The position numbers and the translations under genes are program-made. Positions 7,413-21,070 of a DNA stretch of 39,728 nt are shown piece by piece (position 1 is the first letter of the stretch; every line of letters begins with the position of its first letter). Source of the stretch: Granulicella sp. L46. GTDB taxonomy: Bacteria > Acidobacteriota > Terriglobia > Terriglobales > Acidobacteriaceae. The stretch spans positions 282,197-321,924 of the forward strand of contig NZ_LMUT01000009.1 in NCBI RefSeq assembly GCF_009765785.1, read 5' to 3'. Under the pieces are notes generated by a model. The model ran no database searches and was not told the origin of the DNA. It saw only the letters and a list, made by a program, of their open reading frames with translations.

Positions 7413-9010
7413 GGCAACAAACGGCTTCGTCTCCGAAGACCCCCTCCCGCTCCTACCCATTGCTCGCCCTGTTCCTTCTTCTCTCCACCGCACTTTCGCT
7501 CGTCTGGTCGCACGTGCGCCTTATGTGGAACGACGAGTTCCTCTCTTTCTACTCCGACGGCGTAGCCACCTTTAAGCAAGTCATCCTCGTCCAGCTTCAC
7601 CACCCCATCTCCCTCGACCCCCCCACCTATCACCTGCTCTCACATCTCTGCATGGACATCCTCGGGCGCAACGCAATCGCCTTGCGCCTGCCCGCTCTCG
7701 CCGGCTTCCTGCTCTTCCAGCTCTGCCTCTTCTTCTTCGTCCGCCGCCTCGCCGGAGACCGCTCCGCAATCATCGCCATGGCGGTCCCCCTCCTCACCGC
7801 CAGCTTCCGCTACTCCGTCGAAGGCCGCCCCTACGGCCTGCTCCTCGGCCTCTACGCCCTCAGCCTCCTCTGCTGGCAACTCGCCACGCTCGACGACGAT
7901 ATCCCCCGCAACCGCATCATCTCCCTCGCCGGCCTCACCCTCTCCATCGCCCTCGCCATCACCAGCCACTACTTCGGCGTCCTCATCCTCATCCCCGTCT
8001 CCCTCGGCGAACTCTCCCGCACCTACATCCGCAAGCGCCTCGACTTCGGCGTCCTCACCGCCCTCGCACTCGGCTTAGCCTCCGTAGTCCTCATCCTTCC
8101 CTTCCAGCGCGCCCTCATGGTCTACCGCCAGCACTACTACATCACTGGCGTTAACATCCGCAACATCAGCCAGGGCTATCGCGAACTCTTCCTCCGCTAC
8201 ACCACCTGGCCGATGCCCCTCCAAAAGCTCGCCGCGGCCGCAATGGTCGTTCTCACCCTAGCCCTCGCTTACGCCGCCTACCAGCGCTTCAAGCGCCGCC
8301 CGCCCACCGAGCACGCCTACACCTGGATCGCCCTCTTATCGATGGCTCTCCTGCCCCTCTTTGGATACCTCCTCGGCCGCTTCGTCACCCACACCATGGA
8401 GGTCCGCTACGTCATCGCAGCGCTCATCGCCTTCGCCGCCACCTTCGGCATCGTGCTCGAGCGCAGACTACGCAGCAACACCTTCTACTACTCCGCTCTC
8501 ACCTTCATCGCAGCAGCGGCCCTCGTCATCAACACCCACAACATCCTTCAGGAGCACCGCGCCTCTCTCGCCATTCTCGCGAGCCTGCAACCCTCCCCCG
8601 CCCTCGCCACCGCGCTTGCCGCGAATCCTACCGCACCGATCTATGAGCAGAGCCTGGGCAACTTCTTCGTCGACTCCTACTACACCCCCGATCCCGCTCT
8701 CCGCGCCCGCATCACCCTCCTTTACAACTCTCAGCGCGAAATCTTCTTCCTCAAGCACGACACGTACTCCATCTCCGCAAACAATCTCCAGCACTTCACC
8801 ACGCTGCCTGCCATAAATTACGATCAGTTGATAACAGCACCTGGCCCACATCTCCTCATCCAGTGGCAGGACGGCTGGAATTGGACTGACCAGGCTGCCG
8901 CCTCAGAGCACGCAACAGTCACCCCGCTTGGCCCTTCTTTCGGTGGCCAAGCCGTCGCTGTCCAATGGTCCCAGCCAAACCGTACTATGGAAATCAGCAC
9001 GGCCCACTAA
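7409..9010 (+). CDS. GT-C type membrane glycosyltransferase (GT39/PMT_2-like)
   Basis: The 533-aa protein has about ten membrane helices in its first 370 residues and a periplasmic C-terminal domain. The first loop holds the acidic pair WNDE (residues about 40-43), which in GT-C enzymes binds metal or the lipid-phosphate sugar donor. VEGRPYGLLLGLYALSLL is the second signature, common in GT39-like transferases. It starts inside the stop of the UbiA gene (ATGA at 7409), so both are made from one mRNA. The context suggests it uses a polyprenyl-phosphate sugar made by the UbiA product. Acceptor unknown. Confidence 0.85.
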   Translation: MRQQTASSPKTPSRSYPLLALFLLLSTALSLVWSHVRLMWNDEFLSFYSDGVATFKQVILVQLHHPISLDPPTYHLLSHLCMDILGRNAIALRLPALAGFLLFQLCLFFFVRRLAGDRSAIIAMAVPLLTASFRYSVEGRPYGLLLGLYALSLLCWQLATLDDDIPRNRIISLAGLTLSIALAITSHYFGVLILIPVSLGELSRTYIRKRLDFGVLTALALGLASVVLILPFQRALMVYRQHYYITGVNIRNISQGYRELFLRYTTWPMPLQKLAAAAMVVLTLALAYAAYQRFKRRPPTEHAYTWIALLSMALLPLFGYLLGRFVTHTMEVRYVIAALIAFAATFGIVLERRLRSNTFYYSALTFIAAAALVINTHNILQEHRASLAILASLQPSPALATALAANPTAPIYEQSLGNFFVDSYYTPDPALRARITLLYNSQREIFFLKHDTYSISANNLQHFTTLPAINYDQLITAPGPHLLIQWQDGWNWTDQAAASEHATVTPLGPSFGGQAVAVQWSQPNRTMEISTAH

Positions 9011-9024
9011 GCCAGAGGTTTGAC

Positions 9025-10713
9025 ATGGATCGCCCCGGAAAGCATCGACTCGTCAACATTGCAGCCGCACTGCTCCTTGCCGAGGCCGCCGCCACCTCCA
9101 TCCAGAAGTTCATGCTCTTTCGCCGCGACCCGCTCGCCTTCGACGACGCGTACATGTTCCTCCGCTATGCCCGCAACATCCGCCACGGCTTCGGCTTCTC
9201 CTGGAACCTCGACAGCGTCCACACCTACGGCCCCACTTCGCTCCTCTGGAGCTTCTGCGCCGTCATCCTCAGCTACATCCCCACCGACCCATGGACGCAG
9301 CTCATCCTCGGCTCCTGGTTCTTCTCCATCGCCGCCGTCCTCGCCATGGCCTGGGCCGTCACCGCCAATGCGCAAAGTGACTGGCTACGCAGCCCGCTGC
9401 GCGCCCTCGCCCTCATCGCCGTCCCGCTCTTCGCCTCACCCTTATTCCAGGGCAACCAGTTCAACGGCATGGAGACCACGCTCGCCACCACGCTCTGCGC
9501 CCTCTTCGTCGGCCTCACCCTCCTCTGGCGAGCCGGTCGGATATCCCCTGCAATCCCTGGCGCCATCGGCCTGCTCCTCTTCCTCGCCCGCCCCGAGTCC
9601 GCACTCATCACCGTCCTGCTTCCTCTGCTCCTCTGGCTTCTGCTCGAGCACCCGCGCCCCGCACTCAAGTCGCTTCTCACGCTCTACAGCGTCTTCTTCG
9701 CCGGCGTACTCATCGAACTCATCGCCTGCCAGCTTTACTTCGGCACGCCCGTCCCTCTCAGCGTCTACATGAAAGGCGGTCACGCCTACCTCGGCTATGG
9801 CGGCGTCTGGTATCCCAGCCTGCTGTTGATCGCCTTCCTCACCGCGCTGCAACTCTTTCTTGCTGCCCTCATCCTGCTCGCTCGCCGTCGTGATGTGCGC
9901 CTGGTCCTCGCCTGCCTCCTACCCGTCCTCCTGATGGTCGCCTACCTCGGCACGGTCACCCAGATCATGGGCTTCTACAGCCGTTACTACGTTCCGTACT
10001 CCCCGCTCATCATCGTTCCCGCAATCCTCATCCTTGATCGCTGGCTCACCATCCCCACCACCGACTCCGACGCATGGTCCCGCCACACCCTGCGCAACCG
10101 TGGCGCGCTCACCGCCGTCATGTTGCTCTTCTTCCTCGTGTTCTCATCCGAGGCTGTAAAGGCCAAATTCCGCCATCACGGACACGGCCGCCACGACGTG
10201 TACGTCCCCGCCCAGTTCAACATCACCGCCAGCGCCCCGCTCCCCAACACCGACTGGAAGACCATGATGCTCGCCGTCACCGACGACCTCATCGCCCCAC
10301 TCCCCCCAGGCATTACCGTCGCCTCCTCCGAAGTCGGCTACCTCGGCGAACGCGCCTCCAGGCTCAATGTCATCGACCTCGCCGGCCTCAACGACACCGA
10401 CATCGCTCTCCACGGCTTCAACATGAGCCGCTTCCTCGCCCGCAAGCCAGATCTCATTTGGATGCCCCACAACGACTACACCTACCAGCGCGGCATCATG
10501 TTCTCCGATCCCGCCTTCCTCGCTCAATACGATCTCTACGCAGGCGCCGGCAACTTCGGCGTAGCTGTCCGCAAGGACTCATCCGCCCGCCCGCAGATCG
10601 AAGACCAGCTCAATATCTTCTGGTCACACCTCTACCCCGGCACCAACCCCTCCGACTACCTCGTCCACTCCGTAACCTGGAGCGGCCTCCAGCACAGCGT
10701 CCCCAACGACTAG
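9025..10713 (+). CDS. GT-C type membrane glycosyltransferase, AftB/arabinosyltransferase-like architecture
   Basis: The 562-aa product has an N-terminal helix, then the acidic motif DDAYMFLRYARN and GFGFSWN. This pattern (D-D-A-x-x-x-x-R-Y-x-x-N...G-x-G...W/F-N) is shared with mycobacterial AftB and related polyprenyl-phosphate-sugar dependent transferases. About ten helices follow, and a periplasmic domain with EVGYLGERASRLNVIDLAGLND. The start at 9025 has AGAGG at 9014-9018. An upstream in-frame ATG at 8965 would overlap the previous gene and lacks such a site. It is the third gene of the UbiA operon, 14 bases after the previous stop. Donor and acceptor are inferred, not visible. Confidence 0.84.
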   Translation: MDRPGKHRLVNIAAALLLAEAAATSIQKFMLFRRDPLAFDDAYMFLRYARNIRHGFGFSWNLDSVHTYGPTSLLWSFCAVILSYIPTDPWTQLILGSWFFSIAAVLAMAWAVTANAQSDWLRSPLRALALIAVPLFASPLFQGNQFNGMETTLATTLCALFVGLTLLWRAGRISPAIPGAIGLLLFLARPESALITVLLPLLLWLLLEHPRPALKSLLTLYSVFFAGVLIELIACQLYFGTPVPLSVYMKGGHAYLGYGGVWYPSLLLIAFLTALQLFLAALILLARRRDVRLVLACLLPVLLMVAYLGTVTQIMGFYSRYYVPYSPLIIVPAILILDRWLTIPTTDSDAWSRHTLRNRGALTAVMLLFFLVFSSEAVKAKFRHHGHGRHDVYVPAQFNITASAPLPNTDWKTMMLAVTDDLIAPLPPGITVASSEVGYLGERASRLNVIDLAGLNDTDIALHGFNMSRFLARKPDLIWMPHNDYTYQRGIMFSDPAFLAQYDLYAGAGNFGVAVRKDSSARPQIEDQLNIFWSHLYPGTNPSDYLVHSVTWSGLQHSVPND

Positions 10714-10725
10714 TCGACCACATCC

Positions 10726-13365
<2,640 letters not shown>

Positions 13366-13388
13366 CGTTCTCTCCTGTTCCAACTAGC

Positions 13389-13575
13389 CTCATGCCGTTG
13401 TTTTTTCTCGCCGTCGCTTTTCTTTCCTGCCGTTGCTTTCTCTCTAGCCGTTGCTTTTCTTTCTGTCATTCCCATCGGGAATCTGCTTCTTCTCTTGCCC
13501 TTGCCGTTGCCTTTCTTTGACAATTTCTAAAAGAAATTGTCATTCCGAGCTCCGCGAGGAACCTGCTGTCTCCCG
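13389..13575. repeat. Degenerate tandem and stem-loop repeats upstream of clpB
   Basis: The 304-base gap between clpB and the DUF1275 gene is filled with imperfect copies of GCCGTTGCTTTTCTTTC (near 13392, 13430, 13447, 13503). Two GTCATTCC elements (13465, 13540) follow the last copies. GACAATTTCT (13519-13528) and AGAAATTGTC (13532-13541) form a perfect 10-bp stem with loop AAA. A related stem-loop lies at 21196-21218. No coding sequence is apparent here. Confidence 0.7.
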
Positions 13576-13669
13576 TTCTCGCCATCAGCCAAAAGCTAAA
13601 AGCTCTTCGCCACTCATCGACCTCCAGAACCGCATCCCTCGCATCGAACCGCCCAAGCGAATCAAGCCA

Positions 13670-14368
13670 ATGCCCATGCCCAACTCCCAAACCAACTCTT
13701 CAACCGCCGAACACCAGGTAGCCGGCTCTCTTCTCTCCGCCATCCTTCTCGCCATCACCGGCGGCTCACTCGACGCCTTCATCTACCTCAACCACGGCCA
13801 CGTCTTCGCCGCCGCCATGACCGGCAATGGTGTCCTCCTCGGCGTCGCCATCCTGCATCACGACTACGCCCAGGCCCTCCGTCATCTCCTGCCCATCTTC
13901 GGCTTCATCACCGGCATCTTCTTCGCCAACCTTCTCGACAAATCCCTCAAGCATCACGCGGTCACCGTAGGCCTCATCTGCGAAATCTCGGCACTCTTCG
14001 TCGCCTCATTCCTTCCCGGCCACTTCCCCGACCTCGCCTTCGTTCCCATCATCTCCATCGTCGCCGCGTACCAGATCACCAGCTTCCGCCAAGTCGATAC
14101 CTACGCCTACAACTCCACCTTCATCACCAGCAACCTCCGCACCGCGGTCGATGGCTTATATGACGCCCTCACCCCCGCAAAACGCAAAGCCGGACTGCGC
14201 AAATTCCGCGAACTTTCCTGCATCGTCCTCGCCTTCCTCGGCGGCGCCATCGCCGGCGCCATCCTCTCCTCGCATCTCTACAACCACACCCTCTGGCTCA
14301 TCGATCTACCGCTGGTCGCCGTACTCCTCCTCACCCTCTTCCGCCTTCACTCCACCTCCGCCAGATGA
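13670..14368 (+). CDS. DUF1275 (YoaK) family membrane protein
   Basis: The 232-aa protein has about six hydrophobic helices and the DUF1275 signature at its N-terminus: LLAITGGSLDAFIYLNHG followed by FAAAMTGNGVLLG. A later FRQVDTYAYNSTFITSNLR segment matches the family's second conserved block. The start is ATG at 13670 (or 13676); upstream sequence in this frame is repeat DNA, so the longer frame was rejected. The family's function is not established; a transport-like role is often assumed. It is convergent with hsp20, and a minus-strand terminator overlaps its stop. Confidence 0.85.
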   Translation: MPMPNSQTNSSTAEHQVAGSLLSAILLAITGGSLDAFIYLNHGHVFAAAMTGNGVLLGVAILHHDYAQALRHLLPIFGFITGIFFANLLDKSLKHHAVTVGLICEISALFVASFLPGHFPDLAFVPIISIVAAYQITSFRQVDTYAYNSTFITSNLRTAVDGLYDALTPAKRKAGLRKFRELSCIVLAFLGGAIAGAILSSHLYNHTLWLIDLPLVAVLLLTLFRLHSTSAR

Positions 14369-14406
14369 AAAAAGTGGGCGAGCCCGCTCTTCAATCGGGC
14401 CCGCCC
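14368..14406 (-). terminator. Rho-independent terminator of hsp20
   Basis: GGGCGAGCCCG (14376-14386) and CGGGCCCGCCC (14396-14406) pair with one mismatch around a 9-base loop. On the minus strand this is followed by a run of six T (complement of 14368-14373). It serves hsp20 and abuts the stop of the convergent DUF1275 gene. Confidence 0.85.
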
Positions 14407-14447
14407 CAAGGCATTCGCTTCTAACTTCTTATGCTCTTCAAACCTTC

Positions 14448-14945
14448 TTACGCCTTCGCGTTCGCCTCAACCTGCTTCTGAGCCGCCGGCGCAACCTGTA
14501 CCTGGATCTGCTTCGGTTGAGCCTCAGCCTTCTTCGCAAACGAGATGCTCACCACCCCATCCGCGCTCGTCGCCTCGACCTTCTCCGTGTTCACCGTCGA
14601 AGGTAGGGTGAAGCTGCGCATAAAGCTCCCGAAACGACGCTCAATGCGATGAAAATTCTCTTCCTTTTCCTCGCTTTCGAACTTGCGCTCGCCCTTTACC
14701 GTCAGCGTCCGCCCTTCCACCCGAATATCCAGGTCCTCGCGACGAATTCCCGGAACCTCAAGCTTCAACACCAGCTTGTGGGCATCCTCGTACACATCCA
14801 CCGCCGGAACAAAGTTCCCGGCAACCAACGCCTCAGACGCCTCTTCCGGCCGGGCAAAGTCCTGAAAAATCGAGTTCAGCCGATTCTGCAACACAGCCAC
14901 ATCATTCAAACCACTACGAAAGGGAACAAACCGAGTCAAAGTCAT
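14448..14945 (-). CDS. Small heat-shock protein, Hsp20/alpha-crystallin family
   Basis: The 165-aa holdase binds unfolding proteins as large oligomers. After an N-terminal arm (FVPFRSGLNDVAVLQNRLN) the alpha-crystallin domain runs from about residue 48 (VPAVDVYED) to 140. It includes LKLEVPGIRREDLDIRVEG, the R-x-x-G-x-F-x-R block (ERRFGSFMRSFTLP), and the A-x-x-x-x-G-V-L-like ATSADGVVSISFAK. The tail is Lys/Ala/Gln-rich and lacks a clear I-x-I motif. The start at 14945 has a strong AAGGAG. Its partner chaperone ClpB lies 1 kb away on the same strand but in a separate transcript. Confidence 0.93.
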   Translation of the reverse strand: MTLTRFVPFRSGLNDVAVLQNRLNSIFQDFARPEEASEALVAGNFVPAVDVYEDAHKLVLKLEVPGIRREDLDIRVEGRTLTVKGERKFESEEKEENFHRIERRFGSFMRSFTLPSTVNTEKVEATSADGVVSISFAKKAEAQPKQIQVQVAPAAQKQVEANAKA

Positions 14946-15009
14946 CGCCCTATCTCCTTGATTTCATTGAGTAGGAGTCCGGTCTTCCCGAACTCCGCAC
15001 TACCTTAGA

Positions 15010-15026
15010 CGCAAGTATAGCGCAAG
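15010..15026 (-). promoter_or_regulatory. Candidate hsp20 promoter with a direct repeat one helical turn apart
   Basis: On the minus strand CTTGCG occurs twice at an 11-base period (complements of 15010-15015 and 15021-15026) and a TATACT hexamer lies between them. It is 65-80 bases upstream of hsp20. The hexamer is a fair -10. The spaced repeat could be an activator site or part of an alternative sigma promoter; a good -35 was not found. Confidence 0.3.
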
Positions 15027-15121
15027 AGTTGCATAAAATGTGACAGAAGCTCACTCACTTGCTCGACGGCCACCCAACCACCCGCTCAAGGTATCCTGAC
15101 TCCATCTCAGGAGGCCATTCC

Positions 15122-16993
<1,872 letters not shown>

Positions 16994-17027
16994 CTCTGCC
17001 AAGTCCCTCATTGCCTTTGTTTTTCTG

Positions 17028-17150
17028 GCTGTCATCCCGCAGGGATCTGCTTTTGTTTTTGCTTTGCACTTGCTTCTGCACTTGCTTTTCTGGCTGTCAT
17101 TCCGAGCGCAGCGAGGAACCTGCTTCTCGCTTGCGCAGCAAGCGCCCGTT
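17028..17150. repeat. Dispersed GTCATTCCGAG repeat, two partial copies
   Basis: A short copy (GTCATCCCGCAGGGATCTGC, near 17034) is followed by T-rich TTGCTTTTCTGG spacers and a long copy from 17096 (GTCATTCCGAGCGCAGCGAG). In the long copy CGCTTGC (17128-17134) and GCAAGCG (17138-17144) form a 7-bp stem with loop GCA. The homologous copy at 21.2 kb has CGCTCGC/GCGAGCG, a compensatory pair change. It fills the ggt-M50 gap. Confidence 0.75.
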
Positions 17151-17161
17151 CTCCCGCGCCA

Positions 17162-17896
17162 CTACTTCGCTGCGGTCGCGGTCTCCGCCAATCGACCATT
17201 CGCAAAGAGCAGGATCGTGTTGAGCCTTTGCACAACCTCTTGTTTCGCGCGAATGCTGGCAGAAAGAGCCAGCAGCCGCTCTGTCAATTCTTTTACGCCC
17301 GCCCAGTCGCCCCTATCTCGAAGCTCTTGCAAAATAGGCGCCGCTTCATGACAGCGAATGTGAAAGCGCAATGTCTCAAACCCCTTGCGATCGAACAGTG
17401 TGCTGAGAATCTGCAAGCCATCGCTCTTTAGTTTGCGTGCTTTAATCGGAATCAGACTAGCGACGGCGAGAAGGGTGCTTCCCACAAAGAGGTATTTGGC
17501 GATCCCTCCCAACGTGCTCTGACGAGCCGCGATCGGATAAAGCAGCGCTGCGAAAACAAGGTTGGCCAACGGACCCGCCGTTACAAAGAGAAGGTGTCGC
17601 AGCCGCATCATGTCGTCAGGACGTGTCAGTTGCATGTTGACCCATCCGGACAACACGTTCATGCCCCGCCAATCAAGATCCCACCTTGTTTGCCAACGCA
17701 GGCAACTAACTCTGAACTCCTTGACGCGGAATCCACAAGCTATCCCCACAACGAGGTGACCGCTTTCATGGACGGCGACTAGTAAAACGTACGCTGCATA
17801 GAACGCGAGCCACACCGCTACCAAAGAAGCGACGTCTTTGAACACCGTCGTCGCGGCCGGTTTCACCAAAAGCGTGGCTACGTTAATCAAGGGCAT
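17162..17896 (-). CDS. M50 (site-2-protease-like) membrane metallopeptidase
   Basis: The 244-aa protein has an intramembrane zinc motif HESGH at residues 43-47 within a hydrophobic helix. It then has the GPLANLVFAALLY helix and a KLKSDGLQIL segment in the position of the third-ligand Asp motif of M50 proteases. After the last helix there is a C-terminal soluble part of about 80 mostly helical residues, no PDZ domain, and little conserved sequence. Family enzymes cut transmembrane proteins, but some members act as maturation or export factors. No anti-sigma partner is next to it, so the substrate is unknown. It is downstream of the SGNH gene on the same strand (61 bases). Confidence 0.75.
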   Translation of the reverse strand: MPLINVATLLVKPAATTVFKDVASLVAVWLAFYAAYVLLVAVHESGHLVVGIACGFRVKEFRVSCLRWQTRWDLDWRGMNVLSGWVNMQLTRPDDMMRLRHLLFVTAGPLANLVFAALLYPIAARQSTLGGIAKYLFVGSTLLAVASLIPIKARKLKSDGLQILSTLFDRKGFETLRFHIRCHEAAPILQELRDRGDWAGVKELTERLLALSASIRAKQEVVQRLNTILLFANGRLAETATAAK

Positions 17897-17957
17897 GGCT
17901 TCGCGACAAGTCTACCCTCAAAGCCACAACGCAGAACCTCGGCAACGTTATCCACTC

Positions 17958-18764
17958 CTACTTCCCCGCCGCGATCGCCGCCTCCGCCATCGGCTGCATA
18001 ATCGCATACCCCGCCGCATTCGGATGCACCCCATCCTTACTAATCCCCGGCTTCATCCCACCATCCGGCCCAGCCATAGCAGTCCAGTAATCCAAATACG
18101 TAAGCTTCTCCTGCCCGCAATAATCTTTCAGCCAGGCATTCAGAGCCTCAATCGTCTGCGGCACCCCGGCAACCGACGGCCGCCACGGATACTGCGCCGC
18201 CGGCAGCGTAGACGCCAGAATCACGCGAATCCCATTCGCCTGCGCAATCTCCACCATCCCCTTAAAATTGTCCTCAATCATCTCCAGTGTCGACGGCCCC
18301 GTATTCCCCGCAATATCGTTCGTCCCTGCCAGGATCACCACTGTCTCCGGATGCAACGCCACCACATCCTGCCGAAACCGCACCAGCATCTGCGGCGTCG
18401 TCTGCCCGCTGATCCCCCGATTCACATAAGGCTTCCCCGGAAAGAATGACCCGCCGTTATACTCCCACGCATCCGTAATCGAGTCCCCATAGAACACCAC
18501 TCTCCCCGCAGCCTCCGCCGGCAGCGCCTGGTCTGCCTCGCGATACCGCCCCAGCTGCGCCCAATCCTGCAACTCCGCCTTCATCTTGGCATTGTCCGCC
18601 TCCATCTTCGCCTCACTCCCCGACGCTACTTGGGCTGCGGGCGGCGTTGGAGCCGCAGCAGGATTCGTAACCTGTGCCGCCGGCGGCGGGGGCACACTCG
18701 TCTGCGCACCCGTCGTCATACTCATCGCCATCCCTGCCGCCACCACACCAACCATCCAGCGCAT
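17958..18764 (-). CDS. Exported SGNH/GDSL-type hydrolase
   Basis: The 268-aa protein begins with a signal-peptide-like stretch (residues 1-20), then a Pro/Ala-rich linker (23-50). The SGNH catalytic blocks follow in order: GDSIT with Ser95, NRGISGQTT with the oxyanion Gly, LAGTNDIAG with the Asn, and SKDGVHPNAAGY with the Asp/His pair. The fold is that of lipase/acyl esterases such as platelet-activating-factor acetylhydrolase-like proteins. The substrate is probably an acylated sugar or lipid in the periplasm. It lies 37 bases after the M3 peptidase gene, so the two are probably one operon. Confidence 0.9.
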   Translation of the reverse strand: MRWMVGVVAAGMAMSMTTGAQTSVPPPPAAQVTNPAAAPTPPAAQVASGSEAKMEADNAKMKAELQDWAQLGRYREADQALPAEAAGRVVFYGDSITDAWEYNGGSFFPGKPYVNRGISGQTTPQMLVRFRQDVVALHPETVVILAGTNDIAGNTGPSTLEMIEDNFKGMVEIAQANGIRVILASTLPAAQYPWRPSVAGVPQTIEALNAWLKDYCGQEKLTYLDYWTAMAGPDGGMKPGISKDGVHPNAAGYAIMQPMAEAAIAAGK

Positions 18765-18801
18765 CAGTGCTCCTTCAACTTTCGACAGTCAGCTCGGCTC
18801 G

Positions 18802-20982
18802 CTACTTCCCGTCATCCACCAATCCAAGATCCTTCAGCATCGGCGCAACGGTCGGCTGCGCGCCCAGCCACGTCGAATACATCTTGTCCAAATCCTGCGT
18901 ATTCCCGCGCGAGAGCACCATCGTCCGGAACCGGTCGCCATTCGCCCGAGTCAACCCGCCATGATCCTCGAACCACTGGTACGCCGCATCATCCAGCATC
19001 TGCGTCCACGAGTAGGCATAATACCCAGCCGCATATCCATTCGCCCAGATATGCAAAAAGTAGCTCGACCGATACCGCGGTGGCACCGCCGCCAGATTCA
19101 AATGCACCTTGGTCAACGCCGCTTTCTCAAAGTCATCCACATTCTCGAGCGGAGCCGTCGCCGGCAGCGTATGCCACTGCATATCCAACTGCGCCGCCGC
19201 CAGTGCCTCGGTCACTAAATATCCCTGGTCGAACTTCGCCGACTTCTTGATCTTCGCCACGAGATCATCCGGCATCGGTGCTCCCGTCTTGTAATGCAGC
19301 GCATAATGCTTGAACACCGCCGGATAGCTAGCCCAGTGCTCATTGAACTGCGACGGAAACTCCACAAAGTCGCGCGGCGTGCTCGTGCCCGACAAGCTCG
19401 GATACATCGTGTTCGCAAACATTCCATGCAGCCCATGCCCAAACTCGTGGAACATCGTCGTCACATCGGAGAAGCTAATCAGCGCAGGCTGTCCCGGCGC
19501 CGGCTTCTGGAAGTTTGCCACGTTATAAATCACCGGCAGCGTCTTCAGCAGCGTCGACTGCCCCACAAAATTACTCATCCACGCCCCACCCGCCTTGTTG
19601 TCGCGCTTGAAGTAGTCAAAGTAAGCCAGCGCCAGCGGCTTGCCATTCGCATCGAACACCTCAAAGACCTTCACATCCGGCTGATACACCGGGATGTCCT
19701 TACGCTCCTGGAACGTCAACCCATACAGCTGATTGGCCGCATAGAAAACGCCATCCTGCAGCACGCGATTCAGCTCAAAGTACGGCTTCACCTGCGAATC
19801 ATCCAGGTCATACTTCGCCTTCCTCACCTGCTCCGCATAAAAATTCCAGTCCCAGGGCTGCACCTGGAAACTGCCACTCGCCATCCCGCTACCCTTGCCC
19901 GCATTTTGTTTATCGATCAGTGCCTGAATCTCCGCCTGCTCGCTCTTAGCCCTCGCCGTCGCCGGCCCCACCAGTGCATCCATAAACTTCTGCGCCGCCT
20001 CAGGAGTCTTCGCCATCTGGTCCTGCAGCACCCACGCCGCATAATTCGGGAACCCCAGCAGCTTCGCCTTCGTCGCTCTCACCTGCGCCAAACGCGCGAT
20101 CGTCGCACGCGTGTCATTCGCATCATTACGCTCGGTCCTCGTCCACGAGTCATCAAACATCGCCTTCCGCGCATCGCGATTGCTCATGAACGTCAGGTCC
20201 GGTTGCTGCGTCGTGTTCTGCAGCGGAATCACATACCCCGCCGTCCCCCGCTCCTTCGCCGCCAACTGTGCTGCCTGCACCTGCGCGTCGCTCAACCCCG
20301 CCAGCTTCGACTTGTCCGTCGTCACATACGCCGCAGCCTTCGTCCCCGCCAGCAGCTTGTTCATAAACGTGTTCGACAGCACTGCATCTTCTTCATTCAA
20401 CTTCTTCAGCTTCGCCTTATCCGCATCGTTCAACTTCGCGCCCGCCTTCACGAACTGGCGATAATCCACCTCCACCAACCGCAGCGACTCGGCATCCAGC
20501 TTCAACGTCGCGCGCGCGTCATACACCTTCTGCACCCGCGCAAACAATTTGTTGTTCAGATAGATCGCATCCTGCAGCGCCGCCAGCTTCGGTGTCTCGA
20601 CATCCTGCACCTTCTGCAGCGTGTCATTCGTATTCGCCTGCGTCACCCCAAAGAACACCAGCGTCACGCGATTCAGCAGCTGTCCCGCCTTCTCCATCGC
20701 CACAATCGTGTTATCGAACGTAGGCGCCGCCGGATTATCCGCAATCGCCTCATTCTCCTTCAGCGCCTGCGCAATCCCCGCCTCAATCGCCGGCTGGTAA
20801 TCCGAATCCTTGATCTTGTTAAACGGTGGCGCCTGAAACGGCAGCTTGCTCTCCGCATAAAAAGGATTCGACGGCCCAAACGCCCCGCCTCCATTCGGCG
20901 CCCCACTCTGCGCACTCGCACCCGCCGCCGCCATCGCTCCTGCCATCGCCAATACGCACATCCTCTCCAACCGCTTCATCAT
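18802..20982 (-). CDS. dcp: M3-family oligopeptidase, peptidyl-dipeptidase Dcp-like, exported
   Basis: Dcp-type enzymes release C-terminal dipeptides or cut short peptides. The zinc motif is HEFGH at residues 512-516 in TMFHEFGHGLHGMF, with the third ligand Glu expected about 25 residues later (DFVEFPSQFNEHW). The two long helical halves and the C-terminal YAAGYYAYSWTQMLD block are characteristic of M3. A signal peptide (VLAMAGAMAAAGASAQS) suggests a periplasmic location, unlike cytoplasmic E. coli Dcp. The start at 20982 is preceded by GGAG; an ATG 16 codons upstream was rejected for lack of one. Dcp versus the closely related PrlC cannot be settled by eye; the signal peptide favours Dcp. 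Confidence 0.92.
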   Translation of the reverse strand: MMKRLERMCVLAMAGAMAAAGASAQSGAPNGGGAFGPSNPFYAESKLPFQAPPFNKIKDSDYQPAIEAGIAQALKENEAIADNPAAPTFDNTIVAMEKAGQLLNRVTLVFFGVTQANTNDTLQKVQDVETPKLAALQDAIYLNNKLFARVQKVYDARATLKLDAESLRLVEVDYRQFVKAGAKLNDADKAKLKKLNEEDAVLSNTFMNKLLAGTKAAAYVTTDKSKLAGLSDAQVQAAQLAAKERGTAGYVIPLQNTTQQPDLTFMSNRDARKAMFDDSWTRTERNDANDTRATIARLAQVRATKAKLLGFPNYAAWVLQDQMAKTPEAAQKFMDALVGPATARAKSEQAEIQALIDKQNAGKGSGMASGSFQVQPWDWNFYAEQVRKAKYDLDDSQVKPYFELNRVLQDGVFYAANQLYGLTFQERKDIPVYQPDVKVFEVFDANGKPLALAYFDYFKRDNKAGGAWMSNFVGQSTLLKTLPVIYNVANFQKPAPGQPALISFSDVTTMFHEFGHGLHGMFANTMYPSLSGTSTPRDFVEFPSQFNEHWASYPAVFKHYALHYKTGAPMPDDLVAKIKKSAKFDQGYLVTEALAAAQLDMQWHTLPATAPLENVDDFEKAALTKVHLNLAAVPPRYRSSYFLHIWANGYAAGYYAYSWTQMLDDAAYQWFEDHGGLTRANGDRFRTMVLSRGNTQDLDKMYSTWLGAQPTVAPMLKDLGLVDDGK

Positions 20983-21070
20983 CGCAGAGCTCCTATTCTC
21001 CGACCCTACGCCGCACCCCCTCCCCAACACAACCTCTTTCGTCGCTCACCCCGGGGATTTGCCTTCCGTC

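Noticed and set aside
17948-17956. TTATCCACT as a DnaA box
   Set aside because: A single near match next to a gene stop, with no cluster and far from the GC-skew reversal.
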